Positions 37,164-46,002 of a stretch of 64,000 nucleotides of DNA are shown one piece after another (the stretch's first letter is position 1; each line of letters opens with the position of its first letter). The DNA comes from an uncultured Paracoccaceae bacterium (GTDB taxonomy: Bacteria; Pseudomonadota; Alphaproteobacteria; Rhodobacterales; Rhodobacteraceae). Position numbers and translations under genes: made by a program. The DNA lies in assembly GCA_947503175.1 (NCBI GenBank), contig CANNCO010000001.1, positions 744,001-808,000 on the forward strand, read 5' to 3'. The notes below the pieces were generated by a model. That model ran no database searches. It saw only the letters and a list, made by a program, of their open reading frames with translations, and was not told the origin of the DNA.

Positions 37164-38561
37164 CTACTTCAACCGAAACCTGTTCCGCAACCCGAGGCCA
37201 AGGAAGAACAGAAACACGAAGCCCAGCACCGTCTGTGCCCCCGACAAGGCATGAAGCGCCGTCGGCAGGCTGTCCCAGAACGCCCGATCGAAATGCAGCC
37301 GCTGCAAGCCGAAGAACCCGAACAGGCTGGAGAACGAAAACCCCATACCCTGAACGAAGGCCTCGCCGCGGGCGACGAAACAGGCCTCCGTCTGCCCGGT
37401 TCGGGCCAGCCAGCACGCTCCGCCAAGCCACCCGGTATATATCGCCGCCGGAACCGACCACAGTATCGTTAGACAGGCCGCAGGCCGTGTCACCCCATAG
37501 CCGTAATCCGAAATCCGGCCAAAGCTCTGAACGATGAACCGGTCCCAGCCCGTCTTCAGAACCGCATCGCATTTCATCTCCTGCCGGAAAAAGAAATGCT
37601 CGTCATCCGGCTTGTGCAACGCGTTCATCAACTGCCGCAGGCGGGTATAGGCACGCTTGCCATCCGCCGCGTTTTCCTTGGTGATTTCGGGCCAGTGATC
37701 ATCTTCGGTCGTGAACGCCGTGTTCTGATGCAGGTCTCGTTGGTAGAACATCGGAACCTGCGTCTCGAAACGCGCCTTTTCGAAAATCGTCCGCTCACGA
37801 AACTCGCCATCCGAGAAATCGGCAGGCCCGGTGAAGGTGGCAGATCGGAAGACGGCACGCCCGGTGAAGGTGGCAGATCGAAAAACTGCGGACTTGGAGA
37901 AGTTGGCTGAAGCGAAATCAGCATAAGCGGAAAAAGTGGTGGAATGAAAACTGGAGTATCCAGCAAAAGTGGCTGAATCGAATACAGCATGCCCGCTGAA
38001 ATCTGCTGACGGGAAGACGGCAGGCCCGGTGAAGGTGGCAAACCGGAAGTCGGCGAAGCCCGTGAAGATGGCTGACTGAAAGAAAGCAGGCCCGGCGAAC
38101 GTGGAGGATTGAAAGAACGAATACCTGTTGAAGATGCACTTCTCCAATACGATGGGACTGGAAAAGAGCGTTTCAGAGAAGTCAACTCTGTCACGGTAAT
38201 CAGGCACATCTACATCGGCCCCAAGTCGCTCTCGAAATGCAACTTGCAGATCCCTTCTTTCCTCTCCGGAAAGCGGTGAAAGCACAGTCAACGGTAGGCA
38301 AATCTGTTCGGCGAGTTTCGCCCTTTCGTCGTTACTCAACCCGGAACAGGCCCACCCGTTCCAAATCCGCCGGTTTCGCGCATGCAACTCCCGGTCAATA
38401 GAAGTACTAACCTGCTCCCCATACACCGTCGCCAACACATACCACGGGTTCTTCGCAGCCGACCGCAACTCCACCCCGTCGTTGCGCAGCGCGGTACCAT
38501 CCTCTCGTACCTCTACGATAAACCCCGCAGGCTTCGATCTGTCCCTTAACTCTCCACTCAT
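37164..38561 (-). CDS. Pentapeptide-repeat protein with C-terminal membrane helices
   Basis: A 465-residue protein. After a non-repeat N-terminal region (to about residue 130) come some 25 pentapeptide repeats, A(D/V)F-x-x type (ADFRFATF, AVFPSADF, AVFDSATF, ADFASANF), forming a right-handed beta-helix to about residue 265. A charged linker follows, and the last ~130 residues carry three to four membrane segments, ending in GFVFLFFLGLGLRNRFRLK. The layout suggests a membrane-tethered solenoid; the role is unknown. ATG 38561 is used because GGGGG lies before it. Tandem DNA similarity inside the repeat zone reflects the protein repeats. Confidence 0.8.
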   Translation of the reverse strand: MSGELRDRSKPAGFIVEVREDGTALRNDGVELRSAAKNPWYVLATVYGEQVSTSIDRELHARNRRIWNGWACSGLSNDERAKLAEQICLPLTVLSPLSGEERRDLQVAFRERLGADVDVPDYRDRVDFSETLFSSPIVLEKCIFNRYSFFQSSTFAGPAFFQSAIFTGFADFRFATFTGPAVFPSADFSGHAVFDSATFAGYSSFHSTTFSAYADFASANFSKSAVFRSATFTGRAVFRSATFTGPADFSDGEFRERTIFEKARFETQVPMFYQRDLHQNTAFTTEDDHWPEITKENAADGKRAYTRLRQLMNALHKPDDEHFFFRQEMKCDAVLKTGWDRFIVQSFGRISDYGYGVTRPAACLTILWSVPAAIYTGWLGGACWLARTGQTEACFVARGEAFVQGMGFSFSSLFGFFGLQRLHFDRAFWDSLPTALHALSGAQTVLGFVFLFFLGLGLRNRFRLK

Positions 38562-38659
38562 ATCCCCCACCGCGCCGGTTCCGCTCCGGCCAGCCTAGGG
38601 ATCGGATACACATCCCTCAACCGCCCAATCGCCCCTTATCCCTCAGGGAAAACCCGCAC

Positions 38660-38704
38660 GCGCATGCGCATGGTTTGCGCATGGAATACACATGGTATGC
38701 GCAT
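38660..38704. repeat. Cluster of four GCGCAT/ATGCGC motifs
   Basis: Within 45 bp there are three GCGCATG copies (38660, 38666 and 38677) and one inverted TGCGCAT (38698-38704), placed just beyond the 3' end of the minus-strand tRNA-Leu. GGAAT and ATTCC around them can pair as well. It may be part of the tRNA 3' trailer or a protein-binding array. Confidence 0.35.
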
Positions 38705-38734
38705 TCCGCGTTCGGCCTGTTTACGTCTGTGAAG

Positions 38735-38819
38735 TGGTGCGGGTGAAGGGACTCGAACCCCCACGCCTTGCGGCGCCAGAACCTAAATCTGGTGCGTCTA
38801 CCAGTTCCGCCACACCCGC
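38735..38819 (-). tRNA. tRNA-Leu (anticodon TAG)
   Basis: The minus strand folds into a class II tRNA: acceptor stem GCGGGTG / CACCCGC, D-arm GGCGGAACTGGTAGACGC, anticodon stem-loop CCAGA-TTTAGGT-TCTGG with TAG anticodon, a variable arm GCGCCGCAAGGCGT typical of leucine tRNA, T-loop GTTCGAGTC and discriminator A followed by encoded CCA. It reads CUA and other CUN leucine codons. Confidence 0.96.
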
Positions 38820-38917
38820 ACCGTGCGTGCCGTTTAGCAAATTCTAAACAGTGGCACCACACCTAAAACGCGCGGTATTTTCACAAGCAAAATCAAGGTA
38901 TTGACCCGGTTGAAAGC

Positions 38918-40531
38918 CTACATGCCCAGCGACCGGAACACCCTGGGAAGCTCTTCCGGCAGGTCCTCCGCGATCAGCCCCGGCCCGAAACTCCGCGCCG
39001 CCTCGACGTGAAGCCACGCCGCAGAACTCGCCGCCTCCAGGGCCCCGAACCCCCGCGCCAGAAGCCCCGTGATGAACCCCGCCAGAACATCCCCCGATCC
39101 CGCCGTCGCCAGCCACGGCGCGGCCCGGTCGTAATGGGCTGAATTGATGCGACAATTTCCGTCCGGATCGGCGATCACCGTGTCCGGTCCCTTGAACAGG
39201 ACCGTACATCCCGTCCGCGCCGCCGCCGCCCGCGTCGCATCGACTTTCGAGTAAGCGGGCCCCTTGGTGGCGGGCGCGGCCAGCCGCTCGGCGATGTCGG
39301 GGAAAAGCCGGGCGAACTCGCCCGCATGGGGCGTCAAAACGCAGGTCTCGCGCAAAAGATCGAAGAGTTCCGAAGGGTTAGCCTCAAAACTCGTCAGCGC
39401 ATCCGCGTCCAGCACGCATCCGCGACGCATCCCTAACGCGACTTTAACCAATTTGCGCGTATCTTCCCCGACACCCAATCCAGGGCCCAGACACAGCGCG
39501 TTCAGCCGGTCGTCCTCCAGCACGCGGGCCAGCGCATCGGCATCCGCCACGGGCCGTAGCATTATGGCATTGAGTTGTGCCGCATGTTCGGGCACCGCAT
39601 CCGGCGGCGCGGCGATGGTGACCAGACCCGCCCCGATCCGCAGCGCCCCCCGGGCGGCCAGCCGTGCTGCGCCGCCTTTGGATGAGGGACCGGAGAGGAT
39701 GACGGCGTGGCCGTGGTGGTACTTGTGAGCGACTGAATGCTTCGATGGAAGCGGCAACGAGCGGACGGATTGAACGACATCAGTATGAAAGAGATCGAAT
39801 ACGGACAGGGACGTCGCCTCCGACCAGAGGCGAGGGGCGATTTCGTTCCCGCGTCGCGAAGTCGGCAGGCCGATATCTACGATCTTCGTTTTTCCGCATA
39901 TGCTCGGGCCATCGTGCAACCGATGGCCGACCTTCTCAGAGTGGAACGTCACCGTGATCTCTGCTGGACCGGCAACCATTTCGCCGTCTTTGCTTTTCAG
40001 GACCTTGCCGCTGTCGGAACAGAGACCTGATGGCAGATCAACCGCGACGAGGCGATGATGCTGACCGAGTTCGGGTGTCGCGGACAGAGATACCAAAGGC
40101 AGGTCAACGGGCCGCATAAGGCCCGTGCCGAAAAGCGCATCAACGATGATATCCGTGGAACCGGGAAATCCGCTTCTGTCCCACGTCTCGGCTGAAAGTG
40201 TGGCCACTTCCCCAAGTTCGCCCGACCGCTCGTAATTCACCCGCGCATCCGGTGGCAGCTTCTCGGGGTCTCCGTAAAGGAAAACCTCCACCTCCCATCC
40301 CCAGTCCTTCAACAACCGCGCCACGACAAACCCGTCGCCGCCGTTGTTCCCCGGACCGCACAAGACCACGGCGCGGTGCGAGGTCTTCGCAAGCTCCGGC
40401 CATTCCTCGAAAACCGCCTCGACCACGCCGCGACCGGCGCGTTCCATCAGCTCTAGGCCCGTCACCTCGCCGCTCTCAATCGCGGCCTGTTCGATGGCGC
40501 GCATCTGCGCTGCGGTCAGAAGTTCGCTCAT
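38918..40531 (-). CDS. nnr: Bifunctional NAD(P)H-hydrate epimerase / ADP-dependent NAD(P)H-hydrate dehydratase
   Basis: A 537-residue two-domain repair enzyme. The N-terminal YjeF domain (to about residue 215) has LMERAGRGV and CGPGNNGGDGFVVARLL; the C-terminal ribokinase-like domain has KYHHGHAVILSGPSSKGGAARLA, VLDADALTSF, LTPHAGEFARL and GSGDVLAGFITGLLA (catalytic Asp). It converts damaged hydrated NADH back to NADH. Length is normal for the fused bacterial form. It is divergent from glnB. Confidence 0.95.
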   Translation of the reverse strand: MSELLTAAQMRAIEQAAIESGEVTGLELMERAGRGVVEAVFEEWPELAKTSHRAVVLCGPGNNGGDGFVVARLLKDWGWEVEVFLYGDPEKLPPDARVNYERSGELGEVATLSAETWDRSGFPGSTDIIVDALFGTGLMRPVDLPLVSLSATPELGQHHRLVAVDLPSGLCSDSGKVLKSKDGEMVAGPAEITVTFHSEKVGHRLHDGPSICGKTKIVDIGLPTSRRGNEIAPRLWSEATSLSVFDLFHTDVVQSVRSLPLPSKHSVAHKYHHGHAVILSGPSSKGGAARLAARGALRIGAGLVTIAAPPDAVPEHAAQLNAIMLRPVADADALARVLEDDRLNALCLGPGLGVGEDTRKLVKVALGMRRGCVLDADALTSFEANPSELFDLLRETCVLTPHAGEFARLFPDIAERLAAPATKGPAYSKVDATRAAAARTGCTVLFKGPDTVIADPDGNCRINSAHYDRAAPWLATAGSGDVLAGFITGLLARGFGALEAASSAAWLHVEAARSFGPGLIAEDLPEELPRVFRSLGM

Positions 40532-40576
40532 TTCGCGGGCAATCCGTTCATATTTCGCCTATTCAGAATGCGTCAT

Positions 40577-40591
40577 GCCTAATAATTAGGC
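40577..40591. promoter_or_regulatory. Palindrome between nnr and glnB
   Basis: GCCTAAT-A-ATTAGGC is a perfect 7-1-7 inverted repeat, extendable to CATGCC...GGCGTG with one mismatch. It sits 46 bp from the nnr start and 120 bp from the glnB start, in the only divergent promoter space of both. Operator candidate; the binding protein is unknown. Confidence 0.45.
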
Positions 40592-40668
40592 GTGAATGTG
40601 AGAATCATACCGCCGCCACGGCCCTCTCATCCTTACCGAATTGGCACCTGTGGCGGGAAGTGGTCTGA

Positions 40669-41049
<381 letters not shown>

Positions 41050-41109
41050 AAGACAACCGGGCGAGGCCCGATATCCAACAACTGACACTCAGAGGGAAGA
41101 AGACGGATC

Positions 41110-42516
41110 ATGAGTAGCAAGGACTTTCTGAAAACGATCAAGGACGAAGATGTCGAATATGTCGATATCCGTTTCACCGACCCGCGGGGCAAGTTGCAGC
41201 ATGTGACTGTGCTGTCGGATCAGGTGGATGAGGACTTCCTTGAGGAAGGGTTCATGTTCGATGGATCCTCCATCGCCGGATGGAAGTCCATCGACCAGTC
41301 CGACATGAAACTGATGCCTGATACGGGATCGGCCTACATGGATCCGTTCTATGCGGAAAAGACCATGGCCGTGCATTGCTCTATCGTCGAGCCGGACACG
41401 GGTGAGGCCTATGGCCGCGACCCGCGCGGCACGGCGGAAAAGGCCGAAGCCTATCTGAAGTCATCGGGTATTGGCGATGTCGCTTATTTCGGGCCGGAGG
41501 CCGAGTTCTTCCTGTTCGATGATGTGAAATATTCTGTTGAAATGAACAAGGTATCCTACGAAGTTGATGCAATCGATGCGTCGTGGAACACCGATACCGA
41601 GTATGAGATGGGCAATATGGGCCATCGCCCAGGCGTCAAGGGCGGGTATTTCCCGGTCGGGCCCGTGGATGACGGTCAGGACATCCGCTCGGAAATGCTG
41701 TCGACGATGAAGCGCATCGGCATGAAGGTCGACAAGCACCACCACGAGGTTGCATCTTGCCAGCACGAGCTTGGCCTGATCTTCTCGTCTCTGACCGACC
41801 AGGGCGACAACCTGCAGAAGTACAAATATGTTATCCATCAGGTGGCGCATGCTTATGGCAAGTCGGCCACGTTCATGCCAAAGCCCATCGCCGGCGATAA
41901 CGGCACGGGAATGCATGTGAACATGTCGATCTGGAAGGACGGCAAGCCTTTGTTCGCGGGCGATAAATATGCCGACCTGAGCCAGGAGGCCCTGTATTAC
42001 ATCGGTGGTGTCCTGAAGCATGCCAAGGCGCTCAATGCGTTCACGAACCCGTCGACCAACTCCTACAAGCGTCTGATCCCAGGCTTTGAGGCCCCGGTTC
42101 TGCGGGCATACTCGGCCCGGAATCGTTCGGGTTGCGTCCGGATCCCGTGGACGGAAAGCCCGAAGGCCAAGCGCGTCGAAGCCCGTTTCCCCGACCCCGC
42201 CGCCAACCCCTATCTGTGCTTCTCTGCGCTGCTGATGGCGGGCCTCGACGGCATCAAGAACAAGATCGATCCGGGCGAAGCGATGGACAAGGACCTGTAC
42301 GATCTGCCGCCGGAAGAGCTTGCCGGGATCCCCACGGTTTGCGCCAGCTTGCGTGAAGCGATGGGCGCGCTGGAGGACGACATGGACTTCCTTCTGGCGG
42401 GTGACGTGTTCACCAAGGACCAGATCGAGGGCTACATGGATCTCAAGTGGGAAGAGATTTATGCCTTCGAACACACACCGCATCCGATGGAATTCAAGAT
42501 GTACTACAGCTGCTGA
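41110..42516 (+). CDS. glnA: Glutamine synthetase type I
   Basis: A 468-residue enzyme forming glutamine from glutamate, ammonia and ATP as a dodecamer. Visible signatures are FMFDGSSIAGWKSI, FGPEAEFFLFDD, the ATP-binding KPIAGDNGTGMHVNMS, and the adenylylation site in KDLYDLPPEEL (Tyr near residue 398), so it is the GlnE-regulated GSI-beta type. It follows glnB in one operon and is closed by a strong terminator. Confidence 0.98.
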   Translation: MSSKDFLKTIKDEDVEYVDIRFTDPRGKLQHVTVLSDQVDEDFLEEGFMFDGSSIAGWKSIDQSDMKLMPDTGSAYMDPFYAEKTMAVHCSIVEPDTGEAYGRDPRGTAEKAEAYLKSSGIGDVAYFGPEAEFFLFDDVKYSVEMNKVSYEVDAIDASWNTDTEYEMGNMGHRPGVKGGYFPVGPVDDGQDIRSEMLSTMKRIGMKVDKHHHEVASCQHELGLIFSSLTDQGDNLQKYKYVIHQVAHAYGKSATFMPKPIAGDNGTGMHVNMSIWKDGKPLFAGDKYADLSQEALYYIGGVLKHAKALNAFTNPSTNSYKRLIPGFEAPVLRAYSARNRSGCVRIPWTESPKAKRVEARFPDPAANPYLCFSALLMAGLDGIKNKIDPGEAMDKDLYDLPPEELAGIPTVCASLREAMGALEDDMDFLLAGDVFTKDQIEGYMDLKWEEIYAFEHTPHPMEFKMYYSC

Positions 42517-42538
42517 TTTCCCTCGCAGCAATCAACGG

Positions 42539-42570
42539 AAAGGGCGTCCGGTCGGGGCGCCCTTTCTTGC
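42539..42570 (+). terminator. Rho-independent terminator of glnA
   Basis: AAAGGGCG (42539-42546) pairs with CGCCCTTT (42558-42565), an 8-bp stem 23 bp after the glnA stop, ending in a T-containing tail (TTTCTTG). Confidence 0.8.
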
Positions 42571-42708
42571 TGGTGGTGTCGGCTTTGAGCCCAGTTTTCA
42601 GGTTCTCCGCGGCGTAGCGAATGTCGGCTCTACCTTGCTTGTCAGATGGGTGAGGCAACCTCAGAAGGTTCTCCAAATCCTGCGCTAGCCACTGCTTCGC
42701 TCGACCAG

Positions 42709-43692
42709 TTACGGGACCAGCACGGCGGCACCCCTGAGACGTCCTGACCGAAGATCGTCGAGTGCCTCATTGGCCCTTTCCAGCGGGTAAGGAACCGTTT
42801 CTGTCTTGACCCCAGCCTCGCGCGCCAATGGGAAGAAGGCCTCACCGTCGGCGCGTGTGAGGTTGGCGACCGACAGGATCGACCTTTCCTCCCAGAGATC
42901 GGCGTAGGGAAAGCTGGGAATGTCGCTCATGTGTATTCCTCCACAGACGACACGACCCCCTTTCCGAACTGACCTGAGAGCCATGGGCACCAGTGCGCCG
43001 ACGGGTGCGAATATGATGGCTGCGTCCAGCTCCACGGGGGACATCTCGGACGACGATCCCGCCCACGAAGCCCCGAGGCTCCGGGCGAAATCCTGCGCGA
43101 TAGAATCGCCACCGCGCGTGAAGGCATAGACCTTTATGTTCTGAAAACCGGCAATCTGGCAGAGTATATGCGCTGCGGCTCCGAAACCGTAGATGCCGAG
43201 ATTTTGGACGTCGCCGCACAGCTTGAGGGATCGATACCCTATCAGACCTGCACAAAGAAGTGGCGCCAGCGTAACCGGATCGGCGTCCTCGGCAAGCGGA
43301 AAGACATATTGGGCGTCGGCAGCGCAATACTCGGCGTAACCTCCGTCGGTGGTGTAGCCGGTGAAGCCGGGTTCATCACAAAGGTTCTCTTGTCCGGTGC
43401 AGCAGTAAGGGCAGCGACCACAGGTATGTCCAAGCCACGGGACGCCCACGCGCTGGCCAACCGACAGCCCCGATACCTTGCTGCCGAGCACCTCGATGCG
43501 CCCGACGATTTCGTGACCCGGGACCAAGGGAAGCTTTGGTCCGGTAAGATCACCGTCGATCACGTGAAGGTCCGTTCGACATACTCCGCAGGCTTCGACC
43601 TTGAGCATCACTTGCGTAGGTCCGGGCCGTGGATCTTCCATGGTCCGAAGCTTGAGGTCTCTTGAACCGCCTTCGAATACCATCGCGCGCAC
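42709..43692 (-). CDS. Zinc-dependent alcohol dehydrogenase family protein
   Basis: A 327-residue MDR-type dehydrogenase. The catalytic zinc site is suggested by CGVCRTDLH (Cys) and GHEIVG (His-Glu); the structural zinc lobe is CGRCPYCCTGQENLC with four cysteines. The nucleotide-binding glycine motif is GIYGFGAAA. It oxidises alcohols or reduces aldehydes with NAD(P); substrate unknown. It stands alone between glnA and the rpsF operon and interrupts no operon. Codon choice looks slightly less GC-biased than its neighbours, so transfer is possible but unproven. Confidence 0.88.
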   Translation of the reverse strand: MRAMVFEGGSRDLKLRTMEDPRPGPTQVMLKVEACGVCRTDLHVIDGDLTGPKLPLVPGHEIVGRIEVLGSKVSGLSVGQRVGVPWLGHTCGRCPYCCTGQENLCDEPGFTGYTTDGGYAEYCAADAQYVFPLAEDADPVTLAPLLCAGLIGYRSLKLCGDVQNLGIYGFGAAAHILCQIAGFQNIKVYAFTRGGDSIAQDFARSLGASWAGSSSEMSPVELDAAIIFAPVGALVPMALRSVRKGGRVVCGGIHMSDIPSFPYADLWEERSILSVANLTRADGEAFFPLAREAGVKTETVPYPLERANEALDDLRSGRLRGAAVLVP

Positions 43693-43835
43693 AGCCGACC
43701 TCCCGGGTAATCTCCTCTAGACGTTGCCAAGGCTAACGCACATGGAAGCTGCCACCTTGATTAACATCAGGTATATGGCCCTTAGGCTTCGATCTCTCAA
43801 ACGGCAGCTTTGCCCGCAAAGTGGGCGCTTCCGCT

Positions 43836-43864
43836 ATAAGAAAAGAGCGCCCGCAGGCGCTCTT
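43836..43864 (-). terminator. Rho-independent terminator of the rpsF-rpsR-rplI operon
   Basis: AAGAGCGCC-CGCA-GGCGCTCTT (43843-43864) is a perfect 9-bp stem followed on the minus strand by TTTTCTTAT, 27 bp after the rplI stop. Confidence 0.9.
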
Positions 43865-43890
43865 CCACTCTTGTCGATCGCAGGTTTCGC

Positions 43891-44538
43891 TTACGCTTTT
43901 TGGTCGTCTGAAGCTTCGTCTTCCGACGGCTCTTCCGCAGCAGGCTCTTCACCGGCGGCTTCCAGAACCTCATCGTCGAGTTGTGCGGCACCGATATCGT
44001 CGAATAGTTCGGCGATCTCGAATTCTGCGGCTGCTTCTTCTTCGGCTGCCAGTTCCTGAATTGACTTGCCCGCGGCCTGAAGTTCGGCCTCTTCGGTGGA
44101 ACGGGCGACGTTCAGGTTGATCGTGACCTCGACTTCCGGGTGGAGGCTGACCATCAGCGCATGAACGCCCAATTCCTTGATCGGTCGCGACATAACGATC
44201 TGCTTGCGATCCACGGAAAATCCGGCCTCGGAGGCTGCATCGGCCGCATCGCGGGTGCTGACCGAGCCATAAAGCGCGCCCGCATCGGATGCGGAGCGAA
44301 TGATGACGAAGGTCTGATCATCCAGCGATTCGGCCAGTTTCTCGGCTTCCTGGCGGGTTTCCAGGTTGCGGGCCTCAAGCTGTGTCTTCTGGTCTTCAAA
44401 TGCCTTGATATTGGCATCCGACGCCCAGAGCGCTTTCTTCTGCGGCAGAAGGTAGTTGCGGGCGTAGCCGTCCTTGACGGTCACGACCTCGCCCATCTGA
44501 CCCAGCTTGGCCACGCGTTCAAGAAGGATAACTTGCAT
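43891..44538 (-). CDS. rplI: 50S ribosomal protein L9
   Basis: A 215-residue protein. The N-terminal rRNA-binding domain [19 protein letters not shown] followed by [17 protein letters not shown] is canonical, then the long connecting helix and the C-domain ([16 protein letters not shown]). Bacterial L9 is usually about 150 residues; the extra ~55 residues here are a strongly acidic Glu/Asp/Ala tail (for example [17 protein letters not shown]), an extension seen in rhodobacteria. Last gene of the operon with S6 and S18. Confidence 0.97.
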   Translation of the reverse strand: MQVILLERVAKLGQMGEVVTVKDGYARNYLLPQKKALWASDANIKAFEDQKTQLEARNLETRQEAEKLAESLDDQTFVIIRSASDAGALYGSVSTRDAADAASEAGFSVDRKQIVMSRPIKELGVHALMVSLHPEVEVTINLNVARSTEEAELQAAGKSIQELAAEEEAAAEFEIAELFDDIGAAQLDDEVLEAAGEEPAAEEPSEDEASDDQKA

Positions 44539-44550
44539 ATCAGTCGCTCC

Positions 44551-44778
44551 TTATTTCACGGCGTAGGGCAGAAGGGCGAGAAACCGGGCGCGCTTAATCG
44601 CGCGGGCCAGTTCACGCTGCTTCTTGGCCGAAACCGCGGTGATGCGGGAGGGGACGATCTTGCCCCGTTCCGAGATGTAGCGCTGAAGAAGACGGGTGTC
44701 TTTGTAGTCGATCTTCGGTGCGTTATCGCCAGAGAAGGGGCAAACCTTGCGACGGCGGAAAAATGGTTTTGCTGCCAT
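44551..44778 (-). CDS. rpsR: 30S ribosomal protein S18
   Basis: A 75-residue basic protein with the conserved core [18 protein letters not shown] followed by [19 protein letters not shown]. It binds next to S6 on the 30S platform. It is 12 bp from rplI and 16 bp from rpsF on the same strand. Confidence 0.98.
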   Translation of the reverse strand: MAAKPFFRRRKVCPFSGDNAPKIDYKDTRLLQRYISERGKIVPSRITAVSAKKQRELARAIKRARFLALLPYAVK

Positions 44779-44794
44779 GAGTTAGGTCTCTTTC

Positions 44795-45148
44795 TTAACG
44801 GCGCTCGCGGCGGTCGCCGCGGTCGTCACGCTTCTGCATCTGGACCGAGGGGCCCTCTTCGTGGCTGTCGACCTTGATGGTCAGGACGCGCATCACGTCG
44901 TCATGCAGCCGCATCAGCCGCTCCATCTCCTGAACGGCAGGCGCGGGCGCGTCCGTCTTCAGGAACGCATAGTGGCCCTTGCGGTTCTTGTTGATCTTGT
45001 AGGCCATCGTCTTGACGCCCCAGTATTCCTGTTCGACCAGCTTGCCGCCGTTGTCGGACAGAATGGCGCCGAAATGTTCGATAAGGCCTTCAGCTTGCGT
45101 GTTGGACAAGTCCTGACGCGAAATGAAAACATGCTCATAAAGCGGCAT
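44795..45148 (-). CDS. rpsF: 30S ribosomal protein S6
   Basis: A 117-residue protein. MPLYEHVFISRQDLSNTQ and EYWGVKTMAYKINKNRKGHY are conserved S6 segments; the C-terminus ends in a charged arginine/aspartate-rich tail. S6 pairs with S18 and often represses its own mRNA with it. First gene of the operon, with a promoter and a structured leader upstream. Confidence 0.98.
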   Translation of the reverse strand: MPLYEHVFISRQDLSNTQAEGLIEHFGAILSDNGGKLVEQEYWGVKTMAYKINKNRKGHYAFLKTDAPAPAVQEMERLMRLHDDVMRVLTIKVDSHEEGPSVQMQKRDDRGDRRERR

Positions 45149-45257
45149 GCGTTCTCCAGTTCTGTTCTCGAGCGCACTTCAAAGGCCGGGGGTTATCCCC
45201 GTTGCGTCCCGGCCACGAGAGGCTGCGCTGTTCAAGCAAAGTGCAACGGATCGCGCG

Positions 45258-45285
45258 CTTATACACAGGCCTGCGCGTGATGCAA
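45258..45285 (-). promoter_or_regulatory. Promoter of the rpsF operon
   Basis: On the minus strand TTGCAT (45285-45280) and TATAAG (45263-45258) are 16 bases apart, giving a start about 100 nt before rpsF. The leader then contains GGCCGGG pairing with CCCGGCC around an inner GGGG-ATAA-CCCC stem (about 45186-45214). Confidence 0.55.
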
Positions 45286-45378
45286 CCCGTCCTGAATTCG
45301 GCGCGGGAGTGCCCAATTGTGACCATCTTCGCGGGGTCAGTCTTTGCCTGTCTAGAAAGACGCGAAAGGCAAGAAGCC

Positions 45379-46002
45379 ATGACAGCAGTTGCCGATCCCG
45401 TGGATCGTCTTGTTCCGTTGCCGGATCCGAAAGGGCCGAGCATTATCGAGACCTATTGGGGCTATATGCTCCGCGAAGACCGGGACCGCTTTGAGCAGGA
45501 GAGCATATCCGAGGCGGCGATGCGATTTCTGGGATTTGTCCTTCTGACGACCGCCCCAGTCTTATGGCTGCTGCCAGCATCTTTGTTCGCTGCCGACGTC
45601 TTCATCGTGAAGACCGGGCTGTCGCTGATTGTGGGAGTGACCGGCGGCGTGCTGTATCTCTATGCGAACCGCGGTCTGAGTACCGAGGTCCATGTGGACA
45701 ATATGCGCCGCGAGTTGCGTGTCCTGTACCGCAACAGCCGGGGCAGGACACGCTTGCAGGCTGTTGTCCCGATGCGACGGGTGGACGGTGCCTTTACTCG
45801 CCCGCCGGATGTTCCAGGTGGTGCTGCGCAGCTCTTTGCCTGGGTTGGCGGACGCATGGACGTTCTGAACATCGCGATCGGGCCAGAGCATCAGATTGCG
45901 GCGCTCGAGCAAAGGCTTACCGCGGATCTGCGGCCCATCGCGGAGCGGCTGGATCTGAGGCTGGCGTCGGATATTCCGTTCCGGTCCCAGCGAGCGGCCT
46001 GA
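45379..46002 (+). CDS. Hypothetical membrane protein
   Basis: A 207-residue protein with a soluble N-terminus containing GPSIIETYWGYMLREDRDRF, two membrane helices (about residues 52-73 and 78-96), then a basic region NRGLSTEVHVDNMRRELRVLYRNSRGRTR and a mixed alpha/beta C-terminus. I do not recognise a characterised family. ATG 45379 follows GGCAAGAAG; the frame further upstream overlaps the rpsF promoter region and is unlikely. Divergent from rpsF. Confidence 0.65.
   Translation: MTAVADPVDRLVPLPDPKGPSIIETYWGYMLREDRDRFEQESISEAAMRFLGFVLLTTAPVLWLLPASLFAADVFIVKTGLSLIVGVTGGVLYLYANRGLSTEVHVDNMRRELRVLYRNSRGRTRLQAVVPMRRVDGAFTRPPDVPGGAAQLFAWVGGRMDVLNIAIGPEHQIAALEQRLTADLRPIAERLDLRLASDIPFRSQRAA

Noticed and set aside
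37800-38110. Tandem DNA repeats suggesting a CRISPR-like array
   Set aside because: The periodic similarity encodes the pentapeptide repeats; units are about 15 and 30 bp and continuous with no spacers.
40640-40665. Possible sigma-54 promoter (TTGGCAC) before glnB
   Set aside because: The -24-like TGGCAC is present but no TTGC-like -12 element follows at the right distance.
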